Source: Deltaproteobacteria bacterium
Lineage (GTDB): Bacteria; Myxococcota; Kuafuiibacteriia; Kuafuiibacteriales; Kuafuiibacteriaceae
Assembly: GCA_020632995.1 (NCBI GenBank)
Contig: JACKEN010000017.1
Span: forward strand, 62,001 to 126,000
Direction of reading: 5' to 3'
Length of the DNA stretch: 64,000 nucleotides
The notes under the pieces were generated by a model. The model did not search any database. It worked only from the letters and a program-made list of their open reading frames with translations, and was not told where the DNA came from. The stretch's first letter is position 1. Every line of letters starts with the position of its first letter. Made by a program: the position numbers and the translations under genes. Of the stretch, positions 8,521-16,762 are shown piece after piece.

Positions 8521-9249
8521 ATGCGTCGCGCGCTCCTCCTCCCCCTCCCGCTCCTGTGGGCCTGCGCCAGCGCCTCCGGGCCGGCCCAGGGCCCCGCCTC
8601 GGGTCCCGCCGACGGCCCCCACGCCCACGGGGACCACGGCCACGGTGACCACGGCCGGCACATGGAGCACGCCTTCGACGACCCCGAGGCCTGGGCCAAG
8701 CGCTTCGACGACCCCGCGCGGGACGCCTGGCAGAAGCCCGAGGAGGTGGTGGCGCTCATGGCCCTGAGCCCCGGCCAGACCGCCGCCGACATCGGCGCCG
8801 GCACCGGCTACTTCCTGCCCCACCTGAGCCGGGCGGTGGGGCCCGAGGGCAAGGTGCTCGGGCTCGACATCGAGCCCAAGCTGGTTGAGTACATGAACGC
8901 TCGCGCCGCGAAGGAGGGCCTCGCCAACGTCGAGGCCAAGCAGGTCGCCACCGACGATCCCGGCTTCAGCCCCGCCTCGGTCGACCGGGTCCTCATCGTC
9001 GACACCTGGCACCACATCGACCGCCGAGGCGAGTACGCCCAGAAGATCCGGGCTGGCCTCCGCCCTGGGGGCGCGCTGTTCGTCGTGGACTTCACCCTCG
9101 ACAGCCCCCACGGGCCGCCGGCCGAGTTCCGGCTGAGCGCGGAGTCGGTGCGGGACACCCTCCTCGCCGCCGGCTTCGAGGCCGAGGTGCTCGAGGAGAC
9201 CCTGCCGAACCAGTATGTGGTGCGAGGGCGGCGCCCCCTGGAGGATTAG
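8521..9249 (+). CDS. exported (lipoprotein) class I SAM-dependent methyltransferase
   Basis: 242 residues from ATG 8521. The first 20 residues look like a lipoprotein signal (LLLPLPLLWACAS). A His/Asp/Gly-rich linker follows (HAHGDHGHGDHG, about residues 35-55), which could bind metal. A Rossmann methyltransferase domain then begins: motif I AADIGAGTGYFLPHL, acidic residue of motif II in LGLDIEPK, and VLIVDTWHHIDRR. Predicted methyltransferases with signal peptides and the WHH segment are known, but their substrate and how SAM reaches them are unclear to me. It converges on the membrane protein gene with overlapping stop codons (9246-9249). Confidence 0.82.
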   Translation: MRRALLLPLPLLWACASASGPAQGPASGPADGPHAHGDHGHGDHGRHMEHAFDDPEAWAKRFDDPARDAWQKPEEVVALMALSPGQTAADIGAGTGYFLPHLSRAVGPEGKVLGLDIEPKLVEYMNARAAKEGLANVEAKQVATDDPGFSPASVDRVLIVDTWHHIDRRGEYAQKIRAGLRPGGALFVVDFTLDSPHGPPAEFRLSAESVRDTLLAAGFEAEVLEETLPNQYVVRGRRPLED

Positions 9250-9986
9250 TCGTCGTCGAGCCGGGCGAGGGCGCTGCCGGGGCCCAGGGCCCGCTCGTCG
9301 TCGTCGCTGCCCGGGACGCCCCGCGCCACCAGCGGCGCGAGCATCGCGCTCATGCTCCCGATGATCACCCCCGCCACCGAGGCGTCGGAGGCGTCGGCGA
9401 GCAGCTCCGCCGCGAAGGTGGGGGCTGGCGTCATGAACCAGGTGATCAGGGTCTGCAGGAACACGAGCGAGAAGCCGAAGCCGAACCCCGCGTTGAAGGC
9501 CCGGAACATGCTCCGCAGGCCAACCTTCAGCCGGCGCTGCAGGCTCGGGTTGTTCCCCATGTCGCGCATCCCGGCGAGGGAGGCCTGCTCCCAGAGCTTG
9601 CGCCCGAACTTCCAGGCGAGGGGGACGGGGAGGAGGAAGGTCGAGGCGGCCAGCCAGCCGAAGCCGTGCCCGAGGGCGTACAGGGGGATGAGCAGCGCCA
9701 TCCAGAACATGGAGAGCGACAGCCCGAAGAGGGTGCCCAGCTGCCCGGTGGCCCGCATCTGCCGCCACGCGTAGCGATCGGCCAGGATCGCCTTGGTCTC
9801 GGGGTCGGGGGCGGCGGCCACCGCGTTGGCCTGCCGTATGGACTCCAGCTGGGTCTTCCACCGCGCGTGCTGGGCCCGGTCCCGGGTCAGGACCAGGTGC
9901 GCCATCATCATCGGCTCGAGGGCCGCCGGCAGCTTCTTGGAGCTCCGCTCTTCTCGGGGAACGATGGCGCGCGCAGGGTTGGGCAT
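9246..9986 (-). CDS. predicted multi-pass inner-membrane protein, unknown function
   Basis: 246 residues. The N-terminal third is a basic, helical cytoplasmic region (RDRAQHARWKTQLESIRQAN). Hydrophobic segments follow at about residues 85-125 (two spans, SLSMFWMALLIPLYALG and WLAASTFLLPVPLAW), 165-190 (GFGFSLVFLQTLITWFM) and 205-225. The C-terminus is acidic. No catalytic motif or known family is recognised. It stands alone between convergent and divergent neighbours. Confidence 0.7.
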   Translation of the reverse strand: MPNPARAIVPREERSSKKLPAALEPMMMAHLVLTRDRAQHARWKTQLESIRQANAVAAAPDPETKAILADRYAWRQMRATGQLGTLFGLSLSMFWMALLIPLYALGHGFGWLAASTFLLPVPLAWKFGRKLWEQASLAGMRDMGNNPSLQRRLKVGLRSMFRAFNAGFGFGFSLVFLQTLITWFMTPAPTFAAELLADASDASVAGVIIGSMSAMLAPLVARGVPGSDDDERALGPGSALARLDDD

Positions 9987-10152
9987 CGGCTTCCTCTTCT
10001 ATTAACCGGCTGGATGCGCCGAAGGTTCCATACCCCCCACGTTAAATTGTCGTTTGGAGTCACTCTTTTGGAGGCTGACCCCGGTGCGCGCGGGGTGTCG
10101 CGGGTAGGATAAAGTAGGCAACCAGGCGACCGAGCCGGCCGATAAGGGCGGC

Positions 10153-10545
10153 ATGGGCTTGATCGCGCGCCTCTTCATGGACCCCTACCAGAAGCAGCTG
10201 GTGGATCCCCGACAGTTCAAGGCGCCGGTCGACCGGGAGCAGATCATGGCCGAGCTGGACGCGGGCGCGGCCGGCCGCCAGGACCACCAGACCATGCAGT
10301 TCATGCGGCGCTCGGTGCGCGACGTGAACGAGGGCGGGCCCCTCACCATCGCCGCCGTGGCCGACTCCTTCCAGTCGCTCCAGTCCAGCCTGAGGTGGAC
10401 CACCGATCGCTCCCTCCACGAGTTCGGGGTGCTCGCCTCGGTCGGTGACCGGGCGCTCCTGAGCTACCTCATCGAGCGGGCCAACCGGCTGGCCGAGGGC
10501 ATCCACCCCGGCGCCGCCCAGCAGCTGAAGGGCGCCTTCGACTAG
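10153..10545 (+). CDS. hypothetical protein, 130 aa
   Basis: A small soluble, largely helical protein without signal peptide or membrane span. It starts MGLIARLFMDPYQK and contains two helical halves (EQIMAELDAGAAGRQDHQ and SLHEFGVLASVGDRALLSYL). Codon use matches the surrounding genes, supporting it as real. Its stop overlaps the stop of the convergent ABC ATPase gene by 4 nt. I do not recognise a family. Confidence 0.6.
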   Translation: MGLIARLFMDPYQKQLVDPRQFKAPVDREQIMAELDAGAAGRQDHQTMQFMRRSVRDVNEGGPLTIAAVADSFQSLQSSLRWTTDRSLHEFGVLASVGDRALLSYLIERANRLAEGIHPGAAQQLKGAFD

Positions 10546-11537
10546 GCCGCCCCCGGGCCGTCGAACACGTCCCGCATCACGTCCTCGAGCGGGGGATCCT
10601 CCACCCGCAGGTCCGCCGCGGGGAGCGCGTCGAGGAGGGCCCGCACCGCCTCCGTCACCGCCTCCGGCGGCACGTCCACCGTGACCGCGCCCTCGGTGTG
10701 CTCGCGCACCGCCAACGGCGCCCCCGCGACCCGGAGCCCTGCCACCACCTCGGCTCCTACTGGGGTGGTGAGCTGCACCCGCACTACCTTTTGGGGCCGG
10801 GTGGCCTTCACCAGGGCCGCGAGATCGCCGTCGTGCCGCAGCTTGCCTTGCTGGATGACGATGATGCGCGGGCACAGCGCGGCCACGTCGTCCATGTAGT
10901 GGCTGGTCAGGATGATGGTGGCGCCGGTGGTCTCGTTGTACTCCCGGATGAAGCGCCGCATCACCGCCTGCATGGTGACGTCGAGCCCGATGGTGGGCTC
11001 GTCGAGGAAGAGCACCTCGGGCTGGTGGATGAGGGCGGCGGCGAGCTCGCACTTCATCCGCTCCCCGAGCGAGAGCTGGCGGGTGGGCTTGTCGAGCAGG
11101 GCCCCGAGGCCGAGGAGCCGGTCCAGGGTGGCCACCGTCTCGTCGAAGGCGGGCTTCGAGACGCCATAGACCGCCCGGTTGAGCTCGAGGGTGTCGATGG
11201 GCGGCAGGTCCCACAGGAGCTGCTGCTTCTGCCCCATCACCAGGCTGATGCGTCGCAAGAGCGCCTGCGGTCGCCCGCGAGGGTTCATGCCGAGGACCTC
11301 GGCCTCACCCGAGGTCGGGGTGAGGAGGCCGGAGAGCATCTTCAGCGTGGTGGTCTTCCCCGCCCCGTTCGGGCCGAGGAACCCCACGCGCTCCCCCTTC
11401 GCGATGGAGAAGCTCACGTCGTCCACCGCCCGGACCTCCTCCTGCTCGCGGTGGAAGAGCCCGGCCACCGTGGCGCGCAGGCCCGCTTGCTTGCGCGCCA
11501 CGCGGTAGGTCTTGGTGAGGTGGCGCGCCTCGATCAC
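10542..11537 (-). CDS. ABC transporter ATP-binding protein (COG4586-like, ABC-2 type)
   Basis: 331 residues from GTG 11537, which forms a GTGA overlap with the upstream stop. Walker A is GPNGAGKTTT, the Q loop is in VMGQKQQLLWDLP, the signature is LSLGERMKCELAAAL, Walker B is VLFLDEPTIGLD and the H-loop His is in LTSHYMDD. The N-terminal lead-in (EVRAVDDVSFSI) and the VMGQKQQLLWDLP segment match the COG4586 group, whose ATPases normally work with two ABC-2-type permeases. No permease gene adjoins here, so the partner must be elsewhere or this is an orphan. It is the last gene of a run beginning with fabD. Confidence 0.9.
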   Translation of the reverse strand: MIEARHLTKTYRVARKQAGLRATVAGLFHREQEEVRAVDDVSFSIAKGERVGFLGPNGAGKTTTLKMLSGLLTPTSGEAEVLGMNPRGRPQALLRRISLVMGQKQQLLWDLPPIDTLELNRAVYGVSKPAFDETVATLDRLLGLGALLDKPTRQLSLGERMKCELAAALIHQPEVLFLDEPTIGLDVTMQAVMRRFIREYNETTGATIILTSHYMDDVAALCPRIIVIQQGKLRHDGDLAALVKATRPQKVVRVQLTTPVGAEVVAGLRVAGAPLAVREHTEGAVTVDVPPEAVTEAVRALLDALPAADLRVEDPPLEDVMRDVFDGPGAA

Positions 11538-12397
11538 GGCTCGAAGGGGTCGGCGCGCACCGACCCGCAGCCCTCCTCGAGGCATGCGGTGGCCTGCTGG
11601 AAGCACTCCGCGTGGTACGGGGTCCTGCACCGCCGGCAGCGCACCCAGGCGCCGCTCCCCGACGGCGTGCCCCCGCACAGCCCGCAGGTGACCGGACCGG
11701 CCTCGGGCAGCGGCTCCGGCGCCGGGACGGGTTCGGAGTCCCCGGACCCCTGCGTCGGGACGGGGTCGGCGGGGGCGGGCAGGGCGGTGCCCTTCGCGGC
11801 CGACCCCACCCGGTGGGCCAGGGCCGCGGTGGTCTTCAGGGCCCGGACGAGGAGCTGCGTGGTGGGCTCGAGGCCATGCAGCACGAGGGTGAGGTAGCCG
11901 CCGCGCACCACCACCTCGACCTGCTTGGCGTTGGCCTCCCGGCGGACGTCGGTCAGCTCGAGCAGGCTCGACTCCAGCACGCGGGTGGCGAGCACCGGGT
12001 CATCGGCCCGTGCGGTCAAGACGCCTTGCACCCGGAGGGTGGTGGGGTAGGGGACCTCGGGCACATGGGCGAGGTCGGGCGGGGTCTCGGCCACGTCCCA
12101 GCCCAGGTAGAGGCGGGACGTGTCGTCGGGGTCCGGCAGGCGGACCTGCACCTCGGCCCGGCCGCCCGCGCCCTTGTGCACGTCGTACAGGCGCAGGGTC
12201 AGGGTGAGGCCGTCGACCTCGGCCCGCAGCTCCGGGTTGTCGAAGCGGGACGCGGGCGAGGCGCGGCCCTCGATCGCCTGGGCCACCTCGACCAGGAGCG
12301 TGGACCACCGGTTGTGGGCGCGGCCCCGGGTCAGCAGGCGCACCGCGTATCCGCCCGCGCCGAGGGCGGCGGCTCCCAGGACCACCCACTCGATCAT
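11534..12397 (-). CDS. membrane-anchored protein with C-terminal RING-like zinc finger
   Basis: 287 residues from ATG 12397. One N-terminal membrane span (MIEWVVLGAAALGAGGYAV) is followed by a beta-rich cytoplasmic domain (about residues 40-190), a Pro/Glu-rich linker, and a cysteine/histidine cluster at the end: CGLCGG, then CRRCRTPYHAECF, then CLEEGC. The C-x2-C...C-x2-C...H-x2-C...C-x4-C order resembles prokaryotic RING-finger domains, which bind two zinc ions. It lies 4 nt after fabG and overlaps the ABC ATPase start, so it is cotranscribed with both. Function unknown; E3-like activity is not implied. Confidence 0.75.
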   Translation of the reverse strand: MIEWVVLGAAALGAGGYAVRLLTRGRAHNRWSTLLVEVAQAIEGRASPASRFDNPELRAEVDGLTLTLRLYDVHKGAGGRAEVQVRLPDPDDTSRLYLGWDVAETPPDLAHVPEVPYPTTLRVQGVLTARADDPVLATRVLESSLLELTDVRREANAKQVEVVVRGGYLTLVLHGLEPTTQLLVRALKTTAALAHRVGSAAKGTALPAPADPVPTQGSGDSEPVPAPEPLPEAGPVTCGLCGGTPSGSGAWVRCRRCRTPYHAECFQQATACLEEGCGSVRADPFEP

Positions 12398-12401
12398 GGC
12401 G

Positions 12402-13151
12402 CTACATGTACATCCCACCGTTCACGTGGAGCACGTGCCCGGTGATGTAGCTGGCCGCCTCGGAGCAGAGGAAGGAGACCGCGGCCGCCACCTCTTCGGG
12501 CCGCCCCATGCGGGCGAGCGGGATGCCGGTCAGCATCGCGTCCTTCACCGCGTCGGGGAGGACGTCGGTCATGTCGGTGCCGATGAAGCCGGGGGAGACC
12601 ACGTTGGCGGTGATGTTGCGGGAGGCGAGCTCTCGGGCGAGGGACTTCGCCATCCCCTCGAGCGCGGCCTTGGTGGAGGCGTAGGCGGTCTGCCCCACGT
12701 TGCCTGTGGCGCCGACCACCGAGCCCATCATGATGATGCGGCCCCACTTGGCCTTCATCATGTGCCGGGACGCGGCGCGGGCGAGGTAGAAGGGGCCCTC
12801 CACGTTGGTCTTCAGGATGCGGGCGAGGTCCTCGTCCTTGTAGCGCATCAGGAGCCCGTCGATGGACACCCCGGCGTTGTTCACCAGGATGTGCAAGGCG
12901 CCTTTCTCTTTGACCAGCGCGTCGATCGCGGCCTTGCCCGCCTCGGCGTCGCCGACGTCGAAGCGAACCGCGGCGCCCTTACCGCCCGCGGCCTCGATCT
13001 CCGCCACCGCGGCCTGGGCCGCCGCCTCGTTGGAGGTGTACGAGAAGGTGACGTCCGCGCCCTCTTTGGCCAGGGCCACCGCCACCGCGCGGCCGATGCC
13101 GCGGGAGCCGCCGGTGACCAGCGCGATCTTGCCCTGAAGTCCGAGATCCAT
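12402..13151 (-). CDS. fabG: 3-oxoacyl-[acyl-carrier-protein] reductase
   Basis: 249 residues from ATG 13151. It uses NADPH to reduce beta-ketoacyl-ACP in each cycle of fatty acid elongation. Short-chain-dehydrogenase motifs are complete: GGSRGIGRA cofactor loop, NNAGVS, catalytic Ser in MGSVVGATG, and the Tyr-x3-Lys pair in YASTKAALEG. The C-terminal FLCSEAASYITGHVLHVNGGMYM is the FabG signature. It follows fabD by 32 nt. Confidence 0.97.
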   Translation of the reverse strand: MDLGLQGKIALVTGGSRGIGRAVAVALAKEGADVTFSYTSNEAAAQAAVAEIEAAGGKGAAVRFDVGDAEAGKAAIDALVKEKGALHILVNNAGVSIDGLLMRYKDEDLARILKTNVEGPFYLARAASRHMMKAKWGRIIMMGSVVGATGNVGQTAYASTKAALEGMAKSLARELASRNITANVVSPGFIGTDMTDVLPDAVKDAMLTGIPLARMGRPEEVAAAVSFLCSEAASYITGHVLHVNGGMYM

Positions 13152-13183
13152 GCCGCGCTTTGAAGCAGCGGCGGGGGGGAGGG

Positions 13184-14128
13184 TCAAGCCTGCCGCGCGT
13201 GCTGCAGGACCTTGTGCACGTCCTCGGGCGCGCCCACCGGGGTCACCTTGAGGTTCCGGTCGATGCGGCGCACCAGCGCCATCAGCACCTTGCCGGGGCC
13301 GACCTCCCACGCCTCGGTGCAGCCCTCGGCGACGAGCCGCTGCACCACCTCCACCCACCGGACGGGGTGGGTGACCTGCTCCACCAGGAGCTCCTTCACC
13401 CGGCTCGGATCCAGGTTCGGGGCCGCCTCCACGTTGGTGACCACCTGCGCCCTCAACTTGTACACGGTGACGTCGGCCAGCGCGTCGGCCAGGCCCCGGG
13501 CCGCGGGCGCCATGAGGGGGCAGTGGAAGGGGGCGCTCACCGGGAGGTGGGCGATGCGCTTGGCGCCGGCCGCCGTCAACCGCTCCTGCGCCGCCGCCAC
13601 CCCCGCGGTGGTCCCGGAGATCACCGTCTGCTCGGGGGAGTTGAAGTTGGCGGGGGCGACCACCTCGCCGGAGGCGGCCGCGGCCTCGTTGCAGATCGCC
13701 TCGATGTGGTCCGCCTCCAGCCCCATCACCGCGGCCATGGCGCCCTGACCGGCTGGCACCGCCTCCTGCATGAGGCGACCCCGGGTGTTCACGAGACGCA
13801 CAGCGTCGGTGAACTCGAGCGCGCCCACCGCCACCAGGGCGGACCACTCACCCAGGGAGTGGCCGGCCGCGAAGGCGAAGTCCAGACCGGGATGCTCGGC
13901 CTTCAGGGCGGCAAGCGCGGCGGTGCTGGTGGTGAGGATGGCGGGCTGAGTGATCTCGGTGCGCTTGAGGTCCTCCTCGCTCCCCTCGAAGCAGAGCTTG
14001 GACAGCGAGAACCCCAAGGCGTCATCGGCCTGCTCGAACACATGGCGAGCCGCCGGGTATGTATCTGCGAGGGCCTTCCCCATGCCGGGGTGTTGGCTCC
14101 CCTGTCCGGGAAACAAGAGCGTCAGCAC
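13184..14128 (-). CDS. fabD: malonyl-CoA:ACP transacylase
   Basis: 314 residues from GTG 14128, chosen because the FabD fold begins at once (VLTLLFPGQGSQHPGMG) and the length then fits the family; upstream codons add an Arg/Ser-rich tail. It moves malonyl from CoA to ACP for fatty acid elongation. The nucleophile Ser is in AAGHSLGEWSAL, the Arg that binds the malonyl carboxylate in VNTRGRLMQ, and the catalytic His in VSAPFHCPLM. It heads the minus-strand group fabD-fabG-RING protein-ABC ATPase. A 128-nt gap separates it from the divergent fabH. Confidence 0.95.
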   Translation of the reverse strand: MLTLLFPGQGSQHPGMGKALADTYPAARHVFEQADDALGFSLSKLCFEGSEEDLKRTEITQPAILTTSTAALAALKAEHPGLDFAFAAGHSLGEWSALVAVGALEFTDAVRLVNTRGRLMQEAVPAGQGAMAAVMGLEADHIEAICNEAAAASGEVVAPANFNSPEQTVISGTTAGVAAAQERLTAAGAKRIAHLPVSAPFHCPLMAPAARGLADALADVTVYKLRAQVVTNVEAAPNLDPSRVKELLVEQVTHPVRWVEVVQRLVAEGCTEAWEVGPGKVLMALVRRIDRNLKVTPVGAPEDVHKVLQHARQA

Positions 14129-14256
14129 GCGCGCCGTCCTAGCAGACTCGCACGCGATCGGGGAAGGAAGTCCAACCCTGCGCTTCACCGATCGGTCAAG
14201 CAATCCGGGGGGTTTTCGCTGGGCGACGGCCCGGTTCTGCGGTACGCAGCCGCATC

Positions 14257-15237
14257 ATGGCCCGCGCCCGTATCATCGGCACGGGGAGCTACGCTCCCGA
14301 GAAGATCCTCACCAACGACGACCTGTCCAAGCTGATCGAGACCAACGACGAGTGGATTCGCACCCGCACCGGGATCCGCGAGCGCCACATCGCGCGCGAG
14401 GACGAGCAGACCTCGGACATGGCAGTGGAGGCCGCCAAGCGGGCGCTCGAGATGGCCGGCAAGACCGCCGCCGATCTCGACCTCATCATCGTGGGCACGA
14501 TCTCGGGCGACATGCCCATGCCCTCGTGCGCGTCCTTCGTGCAGGCGAAGCTCGGCGCGAAGGCGCCCGCCTTCGATGTCAGCGCGGCTTGCGCCGGCTC
14601 CATCTATGGGCTCGCCATCGCCGACAAGTTCGTGCGCACCGGCGCCGCGAAGTGCGCGCTGGTGATCGGGGTCGAGCTCTTGTCCCGCATCCTCGACTGG
14701 GAGGACCGCAACACCTGCGTGCTCTTCGGCGACGCGGCCGGCGCGATGATCGTGGGGCCCGAGCCCGACGAGGAGAAGGGCATCCTGTCCACGCACCTGC
14801 ACACGGATGGCAACCTCACCGACATCCTGAAGATCCCGGGCGGCGGCTCGATCTTCCCGGTGACGCACGAGGTGGTCGATCAGCGCATGCAGTTCGTGAA
14901 GATGAACGGGCGCGAGGTCTACAAGGTCGCGGTGCGCTCGCTCACCGACGTGGTGAACGAGGCGCTCGCCCACAACAACCTCACCACCGCCGACGTCGAC
15001 CACGTGGTCCCGCACCAGGCGAACATCCGCATCGTCGACACCGTCCTGGAGCGCCTCGCGATCCCGAAGGAGAAGGCGATCCTCAACATCGATCGCTTCG
15101 GCAACACCTCCAGCGCCTCGGTGCCGATCACCCTCGACGAGGGCGTGCGCACCGGCCGCATCAAGTCCGGCGACCTGGTGGCGATGATGGCGATCGGGGC
15201 CGGCATGACCTGGGGCGGCGCGCTGGTCCGCTGGTGA
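14257..15237 (+). CDS. fabH: beta-ketoacyl-ACP synthase III
   Basis: 326 residues. FabH condenses acetyl-CoA or another short acyl-CoA primer with malonyl-ACP to start fatty acid synthesis. The catalytic triad is visible as C112 (SAACAGSIYG), H253 (VVPHQANIRI) and N283 (FGNTSSASVP). Length and both ends fit the family. In many bacteria fabH lies in an rpmF-plsX-fabH-fabD-fabG-acpP string. Here it is inverted relative to both fabD-fabG and yceD-rpmF, and plsX and acpP are absent. Confidence 0.97.
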   Translation: MARARIIGTGSYAPEKILTNDDLSKLIETNDEWIRTRTGIRERHIAREDEQTSDMAVEAAKRALEMAGKTAADLDLIIVGTISGDMPMPSCASFVQAKLGAKAPAFDVSAACAGSIYGLAIADKFVRTGAAKCALVIGVELLSRILDWEDRNTCVLFGDAAGAMIVGPEPDEEKGILSTHLHTDGNLTDILKIPGGGSIFPVTHEVVDQRMQFVKMNGREVYKVAVRSLTDVVNEALAHNNLTTADVDHVVPHQANIRIVDTVLERLAIPKEKAILNIDRFGNTSSASVPITLDEGVRTGRIKSGDLVAMMAIGAGMTWGGALVRW

Positions 15238-15273
15238 CCTGAGACCCCATCGGGGTTCCCCAAGACGACGAAC

Positions 15274-15316
15274 AGACCACACGAGCGCCCATGGGCGCTC
15301 CCGCCTTCGTGTGTCT
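15274..15316. terminator. bidirectional terminator-like hairpin between fabH and rpmF
   Basis: Two nested inverted repeats lie in the convergent gap. The outer arms are AGAC-C-ACACGA (from 15274) and TCGTGTGTCT (15307-15316), matching with one bulge. Inside is a perfect palindrome, GAGCGCCCATGGGCGCTC (15283-15300). No clear T-run follows on either strand, so use as a terminator is inferred from position. Confidence 0.5.
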
Positions 15317-15497
15317 CGAGTAGACGAGGCCGACGGGCGCGCGCCTCCGCCTGCCGCGGCGAGCGGGCGGAGGTGCGTCAGTGGATGAACGGAGACGACG
15401 AGCGCAGCCCACCCGCGGCGCTGGTCGGCGCCGGCAGGGAGGGCTGCGTCGGGCGGGGACGGGCGAGGCAGCGTGGGGCCGCCTCGGGATCAACGGC

Positions 15498-15680
15498 TCA
15501 GTCGGCTTCGACCGCAACCACGGTGCGGTCGCCGTACCAGCCACAGGCGCTGCACATCCGGTGCGGGAGCTTGGGCGCCTCGCAGGACGGGCAACGGGCC
15601 AGGACGGGGCGCTTGAGCGCGTCGTGTGAACGCTGGTTGCCGCGGCGGGACGCGGACTTTCTTTTCCTCGGGACTGCCAT
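15498..15680 (-). CDS. rpmF: 50S ribosomal protein L32
   Basis: 60 residues. The start MAVPRKRKSASRRGNQRS is the L32 signature. A four-Cys zinc site follows as CPSC (residues 30-33) and CSAC (about 43-46), so this is the zinc-binding form. It lies 69 nt after yceD on the same strand, the usual yceD-rpmF pairing; plsX, which often follows, is missing. Confidence 0.97.
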   Translation of the reverse strand: MAVPRKRKSASRRGNQRSHDALKRPVLARCPSCEAPKLPHRMCSACGWYGDRTVVAVEAD

Positions 15681-15749
15681 CGCGGGGACTCCTTTCGATC
15701 CAGGTCCGCGCCGTTGTCAACATGAATGCTGACGGGCGGGTGGGTCGTA

Positions 15750-16424
15750 TCAATCTTCTTTGGGCTCCGACCCCATCAGCTGATGGAGCGCCGCCCAACG
15801 GGGATCGGGCTGCGCCTCCGCCTCCCGGAGGGGCCGGTTGGCCTCGTCCAGGAGGGCCTGGGTGCGACCATCGCACCCAGCCTCGTCGGCGCAGGTCGGG
15901 TTCATGTCCAGGGCCAGGAGGAGGGCCTCCTCGAGCACCCCGGGCAGGTCGATGCGATCATGGGTGTAGGTGCCCTCGGCCAGGGCCTCGAGATCCGGGA
16001 GCTCCTCGTCCCAGTCTTCGAGCTTCTGGTCCTCGGGCCGGTGTTTCGCGCCCTTGGGGCCCTGCGGCTGCTCCGGCTCCGGGCTGGCGGGCGGGAAGAG
16101 GGTGGTCTCCACCGACTCGGCCAGGGTGAGGTCCACCTCGGCCAGGCAGCGCACGCAGGGGGTCCGGGCCACCGCCTGGAAGTCACCCCGTACCAGGATG
16201 GGGGGATGATTCTCCACCGGGCCGAGGGGGGTCACGGTGAGGCGCGCCCGGCCGGGGGCCGGGTACTCCAGGGCCTCCCCCGTATCCATCGAGGTGCCCA
16301 GGACCTTCTGGAGCCAGCGCTCCGGGAGGGCCTCGTCGAAGGACAGCCCCTCCTGGGGGAGGTGGCGCAGCTCCAGCGGCTCCAGCAGCGAGAGCTGGCG
16401 AGTGGCGGCGTCCGTGGGCTCCAT
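15750..16424 (-). CDS. yceD: DUF177 / YceD family protein
   Basis: 224 residues from ATG 16424. YceD-family proteins are encoded just upstream of rpmF in most bacteria and have been linked to 23S rRNA/ribosome assembly. The family core is visible: CVRCLAEVDL near residue 95, an acidic stretch (LEDWDEELPDLE), then DLPGVLEEALLLALDMNPTC and a second Cys. The paired CxxC and Cxxxxx-C sites may bind metal. Reading upstream of 16424 adds a long unsupported extension. Divergent from the multiheme lipoprotein gene. Confidence 0.9.
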   Translation of the reverse strand: MEPTDAATRQLSLLEPLELRHLPQEGLSFDEALPERWLQKVLGTSMDTGEALEYPAPGRARLTVTPLGPVENHPPILVRGDFQAVARTPCVRCLAEVDLTLAESVETTLFPPASPEPEQPQGPKGAKHRPEDQKLEDWDEELPDLEALAEGTYTHDRIDLPGVLEEALLLALDMNPTCADEAGCDGRTQALLDEANRPLREAEAQPDPRWAALHQLMGSEPKED

Positions 16425-16762
16425 GGCGAGCGCGGCATTGAGCGCCGCCGTCCCCACCCTGTCAAGCAGAGGCAAGCGAGGCGCGCAGCCCGGCGGAGAG
16501 GGGCGGGCCGGCTCCGTCGCCCGGTGGGTTGAGCCCCCATTGGGGGCGTGAGATAGGTAGTCCGGACCCGGAGGTGGGGGCCCAACAACCCACTTCCGGG
16601 GCCCATTCCCAGCGTGTCTCGTACGCGTATCGAGCAATTTCAATGGGTTGGGGGCGTCGGCGGTCGAAAGATACAGTTGGCACGAAAGCTGATCTATATC
16701 AGGGCGCGGGGTTGAGCGCCTCGCGACAGGTTGAACGCCCAACTAGGCTAAGGGGTCGGAAC
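16425..16762. other. 338-bp intergenic region between yceD and the multiheme gene
   Basis: No gene is seen. It contains a near-perfect palindrome GCCCCCATTGGGGGC at 16533-16547, a longer hairpin at 16568-16599 (CCGGAGGTGGG pairing with CCCACTTCCGG, one mismatch), and a possible sigma-54-type element at 16677-16693. Base composition falls toward AT near 16630-16700, as expected for a promoter. The region should drive both divergent genes. Confidence 0.5.
16677..16693 (+). promoter_or_regulatory. possible sigma-54 (-24/-12) promoter for the multiheme lipoprotein
   Basis: TTGGCACGAAAGCTGAT fits the -24 half of the sigma-54 consensus exactly (TTGGCACG). The -12 half is weaker: CTGAT instead of TTGCA/T. 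It lies about 70 nt before the ATG at 16763. The poor -12 match leaves room for a chance hit. Confidence 0.3.
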
